64,000 nt of DNA from Spectribacter hydrogenoxidans (GTDB lineage Bacteria > Pseudomonadota > Gammaproteobacteria > Nevskiales > Salinisphaeraceae). Shown piece after piece: positions 42,892 through 51,888 of this stretch (position 1 is its first letter; every line of letters starts with the position of its first letter). The stretch is taken from assembly GCF_031846275.1 (NCBI RefSeq), contig NZ_JAVRIB010000006.1:1-64000 (forward strand), given 5' to 3'. The notes beneath the pieces were generated by a model. That model was not told where the DNA came from. It saw only the letters and a program-made list of their open reading frames with translations, and searched no databases. The position numbers were made by a program, and so were the translations under genes.

Positions 42892-44367
42892 CTAGGCGGG
42901 ATCGGGTCGCAGGCCCCGTTCCCGGGCCCAGATCACGGCGCCGGCGCGGCTGTGCACGTCGAGCTTGGCGTACAGGTTGGCAACATGGTTGCGCACGGTG
43001 TTGGGGGAGATGGCCAGCCGAGCGGCGATGTCGCGATTGCCGTAGCCGTCGGCCAGCAGCGCCAGAATCTCGCGCTCGCGTTCGGTCAGGCTGTCCGCAC
43101 CCCGGACGTCCCCGCTGCCCTCGGTGGCCTGGCGCACGTCAGCCAGTTTCTCGATCAGGCTGCGGCTGAACCAGGAGGTGTCGGCCATCACCGCCTCGAT
43201 GGCCGCCGCCAGTTCCTCCTGCGAGCGCTTGCGGTCGGTGATGTCCTGAAATGCGCCCAGCACGCAGGGCCGGTCGTCGATGCGCACGGTATCGGCCCAC
43301 AGCAGGCCGTCGATACGGGTGCCGTCGCGGCACTGTAGCTGGATTTCCTGTTCGGCGGCCGCCACCAGCTGTTCCCCCCGCAGTGGGGCCGGCCGGCCAC
43401 CCCGATCCGGACGGCGGGCGATACCGGCCAGCCCCCGGTCGCCGAAATCGGCGGCCTCGTAGCCGGTGGTCCGGGTGAAGGCGGCATTGACGTTCATTAC
43501 CGCCAGCCGGTCGCGGGTGGCGATGAACATCGGCACCGGGGCCAGGGTGAATGCGCGGGAAAAGCGCTGCTCGCTCTGGCGCAGCTCGTTCTCGGCCTGC
43601 TTGCGCGGGGCAAGGTCCATGAAGGTGAACAGCATGCAGGATTGGTCACCCACTTCCATCGGCTGGCCGGCCACCACCACCGGCTGCCGGTCGCCGTCCG
43701 GCCGGGGCAGGCAGGCTTCCATCTGCGGGATGGTGCGGCCGGCGCCGAGCCGTGCCACCGCCAGGTCCCGGTCGGTGGCGTCGGCGAGCACGTCGATTTC
43801 GTAGACGGTGCGCTCGAGCAGTTCGGTTTCGGTATAACCGGTCAGGTCGGTGAAGCCGGCATTAACCTTGATGTAGAGCAGGTCGGACAGACGGCAGATC
43901 AGCGCCGGGGCGGGGTTGGCGGCGAAGGTGCGTTCGAAGCGTTGTTCGGCGCTGACGAAATCGGTGATGTCCTCGATGATCAGCACCAGACAGTCCGGGT
44001 CATCGTCGGCGTCGGTGAGAATCAGGCCGCGCACGCAGTGGGTGCGGGCCTGATCGGGGTCGTGCCGCGGGGTGACCTCCACCACGACGTTGTCGAAGCG
44101 CTCGCCGGTCACCATCCGGTCCAGCGGATAGCGATGCGGCGCCACCTCGCGATTATTGCGGTAGCGCAGCGTGAAGCGCCGTCGGTAACCCTCGCAGCAC
44201 CCGCCCAGCGCTTCGCGTTCGCGAATGCCGTGCAGCGCCAGCGCCGCGTCGTTGGCCCAGGCGATGCGGCCGTCGGGCTCCAGCAGGATCACGCCGTCGC
44301 GCAGGCTGGCGATGATCTGCTGGAGTTGACGGCGGTCGGTCTGCCGGCGCAGGGCCTGGTCGATCAT
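42892..44367 (-). CDS. Triple-PAS LuxR-type regulator
   Basis: 491 residues: three PAS domains (about 12-130, 142-262 and 268-385; each followed by the PAC-like IIEDITDF, FTFMDLAPRK and GAFQDITDRK) and a C-terminal LuxR helix-turn-helix (about 425-485; LTEREREILALLADGYGNRDIAARLAISPNTVRNHVANLYAKL). No kinase or receiver domain, so it senses directly and binds DNA, a one-component regulator. The ligand (haem, flavin or small molecule) is not evident. It lies 60 bases downstream of the large efflux gene on the same strand. Confidence 0.85.
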   Translation of the reverse strand: MIDQALRRQTDRRQLQQIIASLRDGVILLEPDGRIAWANDAALALHGIREREALGGCCEGYRRRFTLRYRNNREVAPHRYPLDRMVTGERFDNVVVEVTPRHDPDQARTHCVRGLILTDADDDPDCLVLIIEDITDFVSAEQRFERTFAANPAPALICRLSDLLYIKVNAGFTDLTGYTETELLERTVYEIDVLADATDRDLAVARLGAGRTIPQMEACLPRPDGDRQPVVVAGQPMEVGDQSCMLFTFMDLAPRKQAENELRQSEQRFSRAFTLAPVPMFIATRDRLAVMNVNAAFTRTTGYEAADFGDRGLAGIARRPDRGGRPAPLRGEQLVAAAEQEIQLQCRDGTRIDGLLWADTVRIDDRPCVLGAFQDITDRKRSQEELAAAIEAVMADTSWFSRSLIEKLADVRQATEGSGDVRGADSLTEREREILALLADGYGNRDIAARLAISPNTVRNHVANLYAKLDVHSRAGAVIWARERGLRPDPA

Positions 44368-44427
44368 GGTGGGTCGGGTCAGCCGGGTCGGGCCGCCAAT
44401 ACTACGACAGCGCCGCCTCCGGTCGCT

Positions 44428-47400
44428 TCACTCCGGCAGCGCCGTCACCCAGTCGCTGCGCGCCAGGGCCCCCTGCAGGCCGATCCAGGCTTCCAGGTGA
44501 TCGTAACGGGCGATCACCCGGCGGGCCTGCTGGCGCGCCAGTTCGGCCTCGGCCTCCACCACATCGTCGGCGGTGGCGCGGCCGGCGCGGAAGCGGGCAT
44601 CCCGCAGCTCGAGGCGGCTGCGCGCACTCGACAGCCCGGTTTCGGCGAGGTCGGCCAGCGCCAGGGCGCTGTCGATGGCGGCCAGCTGTTCCTCGATCTG
44701 CACGCGGATTTCCTGCATGAACGCCCGCCGGTCCGCGAACAGCGCCTGGCGCTGGGCCTCGGCCTGATCACGGCGGGCGGCGATGGCGCCGCCGGCGAAC
44801 GGGGTCCAGGTCAGTTCCGCGCCGATGCGGCCCTCGTCGTCGGGGAAGAAGGCGTTGCCGCTGCGCCAGGTCTGGCTGGCAACGGCGTCCAGTTCGGGCA
44901 GCCAGCGGCTGGCGGCGGCACGCGTGCGCAGCCGGGCGGCGTCGAGGTCGTGCTCGATCGCGTCCAGGTCGCGCCGGGCCTCGATGGCGTCGGCAAGCAG
45001 GGCGTCCGCGTCCGCGTGGACCGCCGGGGGGGTGTAATCCAGCGGGGCGGGCCCGACCCGGCCGTCGCGCCCCATGGCGCGGGCCAGCCGGGCCGTGGCC
45101 ACCCGGTAGCCGGTTTCCAGCTGCACCTGCGTGCGTCGGGCCTCCTGCAGGGCCAGTTCAATATCCAGGCGGTCGCTTTCCAGCGCCCGCCCGGCCTCGA
45201 CCTGGGCGCTGACCCGTTCCACCCGTGAGGCGAGGCTGTCGCGCAGCCGCGCGTTGGCGTCCAGCCGGGCCCGCAATCGGAGAGCCTCCAGATAGCTGCC
45301 CGCCGCGCGCAGGGCATTGGCCAGTTTCAGGCTCTCGGTGCGGGCCAGACTGGCGCGGGCGGTCTGCGCCGCCGCCGGCGCGCCGTAGAGCTGGTCGGCC
45401 AGGCGCAGCAGCGGCTGGCGGATCTCGATGATCGCTTCGCTCTGTTCGCGGGCCGTGGTTTCAAAGCGCTGTTGTCCCATCGGGCCGGGCACGGTAATGG
45501 CACCGGTGGCGTCCGATCGCGACGCCCGGGCCCGCACGCTCAGCCTGGGCGCGAGCGCGTCGCGATAGGCCGCGCTGGCACCGGCCTGCGCGGCCCGGGT
45601 CCGGGCCGCCAGGGCATCGACTTCCAGCTCGTTCGCGCCGGCCAGGGCGGCGGTGTTGAAGTCCACTGTCTCGAGCTCGTCGGCCTGGGCCGGCGGCGGC
45701 GCGAATCCGGTCAGGGCCAGCCCGCCGGCCAGCAGTATGGCACCACTGGTGCCGGTTGCCCGCGCGGGCATGGAGCGGTGGCCGAGAAGCAGCAGGCACA
45801 GCGCCGGCATCACCAGCAGCGTGAGCAGGGTGGAGGCGATCAGCCCGGTAATGATGGTCCAGGCCATGGGCGGCCACAGGGTGGTGTCGGACAGGGCCAG
45901 CGGCAGCAGCCCGGCGATGGTGGTGGCGGTGGTGAGCAGGATCGGCCGGGTGCGGCGGTGCACGGCGTCCCGGACCGCGGTGGTAATGTCCTCGCCCTCG
46001 GCCAGACGCTGGTCGATCACGTCGATCAGCACGATGGCGTTGTTCACCACGATGCCCACCAGCGCGATGATGCCCTGCAGCGGCTGGAAGCCGAAAGGGA
46101 TGCCCAGCAGCAGCAGGCCCGGGATCACGCCGGCCACCGCGAAGGGAATGGTCAGCAGCACCAGCCCCATGCGGCGGAACGAGTTGAACTGCAGCAGCAG
46201 GAAGAACAGCAGCAGCCCCACGCCCAGGGGCGCGGCCTGCAGCAGCGCCGAGTTGGCGTCGCGGGAAGCCTCGGCCTCGCCGCCGAACTCCACGCGGGTG
46301 CCGGCGGGCAGGTCCAGCGTGTCGATGGCATCGCGCACCGGCGACAGCACCTCGCTGAAGACGAAGCCCTCGGCCAGCTCGCTGTAGACGCGCGCCACGC
46401 GGTGCTGGTTGTAGTGGCGGATCGCCCCCGGCTGCATGGTGAGCCGGGCGCTGGCCACCTGGGCCAGGGGCACGGCGTTGCCGTCGGGGGTGTAGACGTT
46501 GATGGTCTCCAGTTCCGGCAGCGGGAACAGCTGCCCCTGCGGGCTGCGCAGCTGGATCGGCACCGGATCCTCGCCGGCCCGGTACTGACCGACGTTGACG
46601 CCTAGGCTGCGGCCCTGCAGGGCCTGGGCGATATCCACCCGGGAAATGCCCAGCCGACGGGCCACCTGGTCATGCACCTCGAACACGATGCCCGGTGCGC
46701 CGGTGCCCAGGTCCTGACGCACGTCGCGGGCGCCGGATACGGCCAGCACGGCCGCAAACACCTGTTCGGTGGCGGCCGCGAGTTGATCGGCGTCGGGATT
46801 GAATACCCGGATTTCGATCGGCGAGGCCACCGGCGGGCCCTGGCGCAGGATGCTGGGCACCACGTCCACGCCGGGCAAGCTATCGCGACCGTATGCTCGA
46901 GCCCAGTCGATCACCGCCTGGTTGGCGGTCAGACCGTCGGTTTCGGCCACCAGCCTGGCCCGCTGCGGGGCGTTGGGGTTGCGTTGCAGGTTGTAGTAGA
47001 ACGTGGGTCCGGCGAAGCCGATGAAACTGTGCACCACGTGGACATCCTCGCGCTGGCGCAGGTCGCGCTCCATGCGGGCGGCCACTTCCTGGGTGCGGGT
47101 CAGATGGGTACCTTCCGGCAGGGTCAGGTCGATCAGCACCTGATTGCGGTCGGCATTGGGGAAGAACTGCTGATCCAGCATGCCGCCGCTGACGAAGGCT
47201 GCTGCCACCACCAGCGCGCCACCGGCCGCCATCCACCAGGGGCGGGCGGTGGAGATCCGGCTGAGTTGTTCGGCCAGCCGCATGAGGGGGGCGCTGGTTT
47301 CCTTGTCGGCCGACTGGCGGCGCAGGAAACGGCGGGCGGTGACCGGCGTCAGGGTGATCGCGAACACGTAGCTGACCACCAGCGAGAGCATGATCAGGAT

Positions 47401-48786
47401 GGGCATGGCCCGGATGAAATCCCCGGTGTTGCCCTCCGACAGGGCCATGGGCACGAACGCCGCCAGTGTGGTGCCGGTGGCGGCGAACAGCGGCCCGCCC
47501 AGTTCCCGCACCGATTGCGCGGCCGCGCTGGCGCGGCTGGCGCCGCGGTTCAGGTGGTGCTGGATGTTCTCGGTCATCACGATGGCGTTGTCCACCAGAA
47601 TGCCGAGCGCGATCACCATCCCGATAATGGCGATCTGATGGAGCACCCCGCCGCCCATGGCATAGATGCCCAGCGCGCACAGCGTGACCAGCGGCAGCAG
47701 GGTGGCCACCAGCAGACCCACCCGCAGCCCCATGCCCAGGAACAGCACACCGACGATGATCAGCACCGCCAGCAGCAGGCTGCCCACCAGGTTGTCCAGT
47801 CGCGATTCGGTGTAGGTGGGCTGGTAGAACATTTCCCGGATCTGCAGCGGCTCGAAGGCCGGCCGCAGTTCGTCGACCTCTGCCCGCAGCGCCTGTCCGA
47901 ACTTCACCACATGGGTGCGGTTGCGTTCCGCCTTGATGTCCAGGCCCACGGCACGCTGGCCGTCGAAACGCAGTCGGGCGTTGGGCGGGTCCTGTTCCCC
48001 GCGCACCACGTCGGCGATGGTGCCCAGCGGCACCACGTCACCGCCGGCCAGGGTTATCGGGGTATCGCGGATTTCTGTCAGCGAGGCGTAATCGGTTTGT
48101 GGCCGCAGGGTCAGCGATCGTCCGGACAGGCGCAGGGAGCCGCCGGGAATGATCGCGTTCGATGATTGCAGCTGGGCCAGCAGCTGGTTCGGCGTGAGCC
48201 CGCTACGCAGCAGGGCGGCGTCGCTCAGCGCAATTGTGATCTGCTCTTCCGGATCGCCGATGATGCGGATGGACGACACGCTGGGCATGTCCAGCAGCTG
48301 CGACTTCAACCGCTCGGCGGCATCGGCCAGTGCCAGCGGGTCGTCGCTGCCGGTGACGGCCAGCACCGCGGTCGAGGCGGTGACGATGCGATCTTCCAGG
48401 GCCGGTTCGGCGACGCCATCGGGAAAGTCGCGGCGCGCGCTGTCCAGCGCCACCCGTACCCGGTCCCAGGCGCTGTCGGTGTCGTACACCCAGGCCTGCA
48501 GTTCGATGCGCACGATGGCCACGCCCTGGCGGGCGGTGGATTCGGTGTGATCGATCTCCTCGACCCCGGCCAGCTCCTCCTCGATGGGTTCGAGCACCAG
48601 CCGCTCGATACGGCCCGGGTCGGCGCCGGGGAACGCCACCGTGATCAGGCCGGCGCGATAGGGGAAGGCCGGGTCCTCCTGGCGGTCCATGGTTAGGTAG
48701 GCGGCCAGACCCGCCAGCGCGAGCACCGCCACCAGGGTGAAGATCAGCCGCTCGTTGGCCAGCAGCCGTTGCAGCCGGTCAGACAT
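44428..48786 (-). CDS. RND efflux permease fused in frame to a TolC-like outer-membrane factor
   Basis: 1452 residues. Residues 1-1005 are a complete RND permease: NERLIFTLVAVLALAG at the start, relay motif GILVDNAIVMTENI (Asp399-Asn400) in TM4, second periplasmic half and TM12 ending LVMPALCLLLLGHRS. With no stop, the frame runs into a typical signal peptide (Met1006, AILLAGGLALTGFAPPPAQA, cleavage after Ala1035) and a 417-residue OEP/TolC domain (IIEIRQPLLRLADQLYG, RAGRATADDVVEAEAELARQQARR). The inner Met has no ribosome site. Signal peptidase could free the channel, making a polyprotein. The adaptor gene lies 39 bases upstream. Confidence 0.85.
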   Translation of the reverse strand: MSDRLQRLLANERLIFTLVAVLALAGLAAYLTMDRQEDPAFPYRAGLITVAFPGADPGRIERLVLEPIEEELAGVEEIDHTESTARQGVAIVRIELQAWVYDTDSAWDRVRVALDSARRDFPDGVAEPALEDRIVTASTAVLAVTGSDDPLALADAAERLKSQLLDMPSVSSIRIIGDPEEQITIALSDAALLRSGLTPNQLLAQLQSSNAIIPGGSLRLSGRSLTLRPQTDYASLTEIRDTPITLAGGDVVPLGTIADVVRGEQDPPNARLRFDGQRAVGLDIKAERNRTHVVKFGQALRAEVDELRPAFEPLQIREMFYQPTYTESRLDNLVGSLLLAVLIIVGVLFLGMGLRVGLLVATLLPLVTLCALGIYAMGGGVLHQIAIIGMVIALGILVDNAIVMTENIQHHLNRGASRASAAAQSVRELGGPLFAATGTTLAAFVPMALSEGNTGDFIRAMPILIMLSLVVSYVFAITLTPVTARRFLRRQSADKETSAPLMRLAEQLSRISTARPWWMAAGGALVVAAAFVSGGMLDQQFFPNADRNQVLIDLTLPEGTHLTRTQEVAARMERDLRQREDVHVVHSFIGFAGPTFYYNLQRNPNAPQRARLVAETDGLTANQAVIDWARAYGRDSLPGVDVVPSILRQGPPVASPIEIRVFNPDADQLAAATEQVFAAVLAVSGARDVRQDLGTGAPGIVFEVHDQVARRLGISRVDIAQALQGRSLGVNVGQYRAGEDPVPIQLRSPQGQLFPLPELETINVYTPDGNAVPLAQVASARLTMQPGAIRHYNQHRVARVYSELAEGFVFSEVLSPVRDAIDTLDLPAGTRVEFGGEAEASRDANSALLQAAPLGVGLLLFFLLLQFNSFRRMGLVLLTIPFAVAGVIPGLLLLGIPFGFQPLQGIIALVGIVVNNAIVLIDVIDQRLAEGEDITTAVRDAVHRRTRPILLTTATTIAGLLPLALSDTTLWPPMAWTIITGLIASTLLTLLVMPALCLLLLGHRSMPARATGTSGAILLAGGLALTGFAPPPAQADELETVDFNTAALAGANELEVDALAARTRAAQAGASAAYRDALAPRLSVRARASRSDATGAITVPGPMGQQRFETTAREQSEAIIEIRQPLLRLADQLYGAPAAAQTARASLARTESLKLANALRAAGSYLEALRLRARLDANARLRDSLASRVERVSAQVEAGRALESDRLDIELALQEARRTQVQLETGYRVATARLARAMGRDGRVGPAPLDYTPPAVHADADALLADAIEARRDLDAIEHDLDAARLRTRAAASRWLPELDAVASQTWRSGNAFFPDDEGRIGAELTWTPFAGGAIAARRDQAEAQRQALFADRRAFMQEIRVQIEEQLAAIDSALALADLAETGLSSARSRLELRDARFRAGRATADDVVEAEAELARQQARRVIARYDHLEAWIGLQGALARSDWVTALPE

Positions 48787-48825
48787 GATGCCGACCCCGG
48801 CTGGGCGTCATGATCGCGTCCCCGA

Positions 48826-49893
48826 TCATGGCCGTACTGCCACGGCGCGGCCGTCGACCAGACCGTCCAGCCCCAGCGTCACCACGGTGTCGCCGGGCGC
48901 CAGGTCGGCGTCCACTACCACCCGTTCGCCGACGACGACCCCGAGGGTGACCGTCACCGAGCGGGCCCGATTGTCATCCACCCGGAACACCCGCGGCTGG
49001 CTGCGTCCGCCGGTGCTGGCGATGGCGGATACTGGTACCGTCAGGCGCTCCGGCTGGTCGGAGCGCAGGCGCCATGTCACGGTGGTGCCGGCCCGCAGCT
49101 CGGGCGCGTCGTCCAGCGTGAGAACAGCCGGGAACAGATGCCCGGCGCCATTCGCGGCGGTCGCCAGTTCGGTGACGCGGCCGGTGATCTCGCCGCCCAT
49201 GATGGGCATCACCAGATCGGCGTGGTCGCCGACGGCCACTTCGCCGAGCAGGTTTTCCGGCAGGCCGATTTCCACTTCCAGCCCGCCGCTGCCGCCGGAC
49301 AGCGCCATCACCGGCTGTCCCGGCGAGACGAACTCACCCGGCTGGGCCAGGATTTCCGCCACGGTGCCGGCCACCGGCGCTTCCAGCCGGGTTTCCGCCA
49401 GCAGGCGGCGGGCGCGGCTGGCATCGGCCCTGGCCTGCGCCAGCGACGCCTGCAGGCCGTCCAGCCGTGACTGCGCCGACTCGAGTTCCTGCTGGGTGGC
49501 GGCGGCATCGGCCTTGAGCTGCTCCACCCGTTTGAGGTCCCGCTCGGCCTGCGCGGTCTGGGTTTCCAGCTGCCGGACGCGGGCGGCAGCGGCGTCGGCC
49601 GCCGGCGCCAGCTCCGGCTGGGCCAGACGGGCAATCAGCTGGCCACGCTCCACCGATTCACCGATGTCCACCATGCGTTCCACCAGCCGGCCGCCGACCT
49701 GGAACGCCAGCCGCGCCCGGTCCGCGGACCGAACCACGCCCGACAGCGCGAACTGCCGGTCGGTGTCGATCACCCGCACCTGCCCGGTTTCCACCGGATG
49801 CGGCTGGTCCGCCGGCGGCGGCGTGCCCGGCGCCGAGACGGCATCGCAGGCCGCCAGGGGCAGGATCAGAAGCAAGCTGAACAAACGGACCAT
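48826..49893 (-). CDS. RND efflux adaptor lipoprotein
   Basis: 355 residues with a lipobox signal (LILPLAAC, lipidated Cys16), lipoyl halves (RLAFQVGGRLVERMVDIGESVERGQLIARL and TRLEAPVAGTVAEILAQPGEFV), an intervening helical hairpin (about 95-165) and a beta-barrel. Connects the fused permease to its outer-membrane channel. SD AAGGGA lies before the ATG. Transcribed from the promoter at 49923-49951, divergent from a TetR gene. Confidence 0.88.
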   Translation of the reverse strand: MVRLFSLLLILPLAACDAVSAPGTPPPADQPHPVETGQVRVIDTDRQFALSGVVRSADRARLAFQVGGRLVERMVDIGESVERGQLIARLAQPELAPAADAAAARVRQLETQTAQAERDLKRVEQLKADAAATQQELESAQSRLDGLQASLAQARADASRARRLLAETRLEAPVAGTVAEILAQPGEFVSPGQPVMALSGGSGGLEVEIGLPENLLGEVAVGDHADLVMPIMGGEITGRVTELATAANGAGHLFPAVLTLDDAPELRAGTTVTWRLRSDQPERLTVPVSAIASTGGRSQPRVFRVDDNRARSVTVTLGVVVGERVVVDADLAPGDTVVTLGLDGLVDGRAVAVRP

Positions 49894-49922
49894 GGCCGAT
49901 CCCTTGGATGTAATCAGCGTTC

Positions 49923-49951
49923 ACATTAAGGTGCCATGTTGACGCTGTCAA
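49923..49951 (-). promoter_or_regulatory. Sigma70 promoter of the adaptor-pump operon
   Basis: On the minus strand: TTGACA (49951-49946, perfect), 17-base spacer, TAATGT (49928-49923, 5 of 6). Start about 49916. The -35 box lies inside the palindrome 49937-49953. Confidence 0.7.
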
Positions 49952-49953
49952 CA
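49937..49953. promoter_or_regulatory. Palindromic operator shared by two divergent promoters
   Basis: TGTTGACGCTGTCAACA: arms of seven bases, perfect, around GCT. Both -35 boxes (TTGACA on minus, TTGACG on plus) lie within it, so one bound regulator, most likely the adjacent TetR, would block both promoters. Confidence 0.7.
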
Positions 49954-49967
49954 CTCCCGTTTAGAGT
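49939..49967 (+). promoter_or_regulatory. Sigma70 promoter of the TetR gene, predicted leaderless
   Basis: TTGACG, 17-base spacer, TAGAGT. Transcription would start at about 49974, which is the A of the ATG, and no ribosome site precedes that ATG. Confidence 0.6.
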
Positions 49968-49973
49968 TGTCCC

Positions 49974-50633
49974 ATGACCGCAGCCGCTACCGATTCCCGG
50001 CCCTATCACCACGGCGACCTGCAAAATGCCTGCGTGCGTGCCGCGCTGGAACTGCTGGAAGCCGAGGGGCTCGAGGCGGTCACCCTGCGCGGGGTGGCCG
50101 AGCGGGCCGGGGTGTCCCGCAGCGCTCCCTACCGGCATTTCAGCGACAAGCGGGCGCTGCTGGCCGCGGCGGCCGAACAGGGTTTCAAACTACTGGCGAA
50201 GACGATTCAACGCGCCAACCAGGCGGCGGGCACGGACCCGGCGAATCGGCTGCTAGCCGGATGCCGCGCCTATGCGCGTTTCGGCGCCACCCATCCCTGT
50301 CTCTACCGGCTGATGTTCGCCGGTGACTTCTGCGAAGGCCCGCTGTTCGATGCCGAGAAATCGCCCGAGCAGTCCGAGTTCCCGAGTCTGGCGGCCGCAG
50401 GCGATGCCGCTTATGACGTGCTCATCGGCGAACTCACTGATGCCCAGGCCGCCGGCGCGGTGCGCCCGCGCGACCCCAAGTCCCAGGCGCTGGTGGTGTG
50501 GGCGGCCATTCACGGGCTGATGAGCCTGTATCTGGACAACCGCACCGGGTATGCCGGCCACGAAACCGCCGAGCTGGAGACCGTAGTGGAGGGTGTACTG
50601 CAGACGGTCCTGGAGGGACTGCGGGCGGGATAG
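49974..50633 (+). CDS. TetR-family regulator with WHG-type C-terminal domain
   Basis: 219 residues. HTH at about 15-62: AALELLEAEGLEAVTLRGVAERAGVSRSAPYRHFSDKRALLAA. The C-terminal domain matches TetR proteins of the WHG kind (LVVWAAIHGLMSLYLDN near residues 164-180). Divergent from the fused efflux locus, sharing a palindromic operator, so it probably represses the pump and itself. The transcript is predicted to be leaderless. Confidence 0.85.
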   Translation: MTAAATDSRPYHHGDLQNACVRAALELLEAEGLEAVTLRGVAERAGVSRSAPYRHFSDKRALLAAAAEQGFKLLAKTIQRANQAAGTDPANRLLAGCRAYARFGATHPCLYRLMFAGDFCEGPLFDAEKSPEQSEFPSLAAAGDAAYDVLIGELTDAQAAGAVRPRDPKSQALVVWAAIHGLMSLYLDNRTGYAGHETAELETVVEGVLQTVLEGLRAG

Positions 50634-50648
50634 TCGCCGGCCGGCGCG

Positions 50649-51881
50649 TCATCCCGTGCGGCAATCCTCCAACCGGTCGATGCGCCACAGCGCCGGGAAA
50701 GCCGCCCGCCAGATGCCCACGATCGCCAGCGTGCCGATGCCGCCGACCACCACCGCCGGTACCGCGCCCAGCCAGGCCGCTACCGCCCCCGACTCGAATT
50801 CGCCCAGCTCGTTGGAGCCGCTGATGAACAACGAGCTGACCGCGCTAACCCGGCCGCGCATGGCGTCGGGAGTGGCGATCTGGATCAGCGTGGCGCGGAC
50901 GAACACGCTGATCATGTCCGCGGCGCCCGCCATGGCCAGGGCCGCAAACGAAAGCCAGAAATGGGTAGACAGGCCGAACACGATCATCGCCACCCCGAAT
51001 AGCGCCACGCCGCCGAACATGGCCGGCCCCGCGCGGCGGGCCAGCGGCCGGCGGCCCAGCCAGATGCCGGTGACGAACGCCCCCAGTGCGATTGCGCTGC
51101 GCAGCATGCCGAGCCCCACCGGCCCGACGTGCAGTATTTCGCTGGCATACACCGGCAGCAGGGCGGTGGCCCCGCCCAACAGCACCGCGAACAGGTCCAT
51201 CGACAGCGCGCCGAGAATCATCGGCCGCGATCGCACGTATGCCACGCCGGCGAGAAAACGCTGCAGGGCACTGCCGCCATGTTCCGAGCCCTGCTGGGCC
51301 CGGGCCAGCGGCAGGCCGGCAACGGCGGCACCGGCCACCGCGAATAGCGCCGCGGCCAGCAGATAACCGGCGGCCGGGCCCAGCAGATAGACCAGCCCAC
51401 CCAGGGCCGGTCCCACCACGATGGCCATCTGAAAGAACGATGAATGCCAGGCGACGGCCCGGCTGAGCAGCCGTTCGCCCACCACTAGGGGCACCAGAGA
51501 CGGCAGCGCCGGGGCGGCCAGCGCCCGGGCGGTTCCGAGCAGCAGCAGGACAGCGTAGAACGGCAGCAAGCTGACTGCGGCATTCAGCGTCAGCAGCAGG
51601 AATAGCGCGCCGGCCACTGCCTGGATGGTCCAGCTCACCGCCAGCAGCCGGCGGCGGTCGACCCGGTCGGCCAGATCCCCGGCCGGCAGGATGAACATCA
51701 GCATCGGCAGGAACTGGGCCAGCCCGACCCAGCCCAGCGTCATGGGATCGCCGGTCAGGTCGTAGAGCTGCCAGCCCACCACCACCGACTGGGCCTGGGT
51801 GGCCAGCGTGGCCGATACGCGGGCGAACAGCAGCCGCCGGAAGGCCGGCAGGCTGAGCACGTTGTCGGCTGTGGCCTCCAC
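50649..51881 (-). CDS. MFS transporter, EntS-like
   Basis: 410 residues, about twelve membrane helices. The family signatures are LPAGDLADRVDRRRLL in the TM2-TM3 loop (about 64-79) and GSNELGEFESGAVAAWLG late in the protein, typical of EntS-like exporters. The usual start is uncertain: GTG 51881 begins just after the stop of greB, while an in-frame ATG at 51962 would overlap greB by 74 bases. Substrate unknown; EntS exports enterobactin, but no siderophore genes are near. Confidence 0.78.
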   Translation of the reverse strand: MEATADNVLSLPAFRRLLFARVSATLATQAQSVVVGWQLYDLTGDPMTLGWVGLAQFLPMLMFILPAGDLADRVDRRRLLAVSWTIQAVAGALFLLLTLNAAVSLLPFYAVLLLLGTARALAAPALPSLVPLVVGERLLSRAVAWHSSFFQMAIVVGPALGGLVYLLGPAAGYLLAAALFAVAGAAVAGLPLARAQQGSEHGGSALQRFLAGVAYVRSRPMILGALSMDLFAVLLGGATALLPVYASEILHVGPVGLGMLRSAIALGAFVTGIWLGRRPLARRAGPAMFGGVALFGVAMIVFGLSTHFWLSFAALAMAGAADMISVFVRATLIQIATPDAMRGRVSAVSSLFISGSNELGEFESGAVAAWLGAVPAVVVGGIGTLAIVGIWRAAFPALWRIDRLEDCRTG

Positions 51882-51888
51882 GCCCCGG

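Noticed and set aside
45771..45800. Separate gene start for the TolC-like part of the fused efflux protein
   Set aside because: The ATG at 45771 lacks any ribosome site and the upstream frame has no stop, so a single translation product is the better reading, pending a sequence check.
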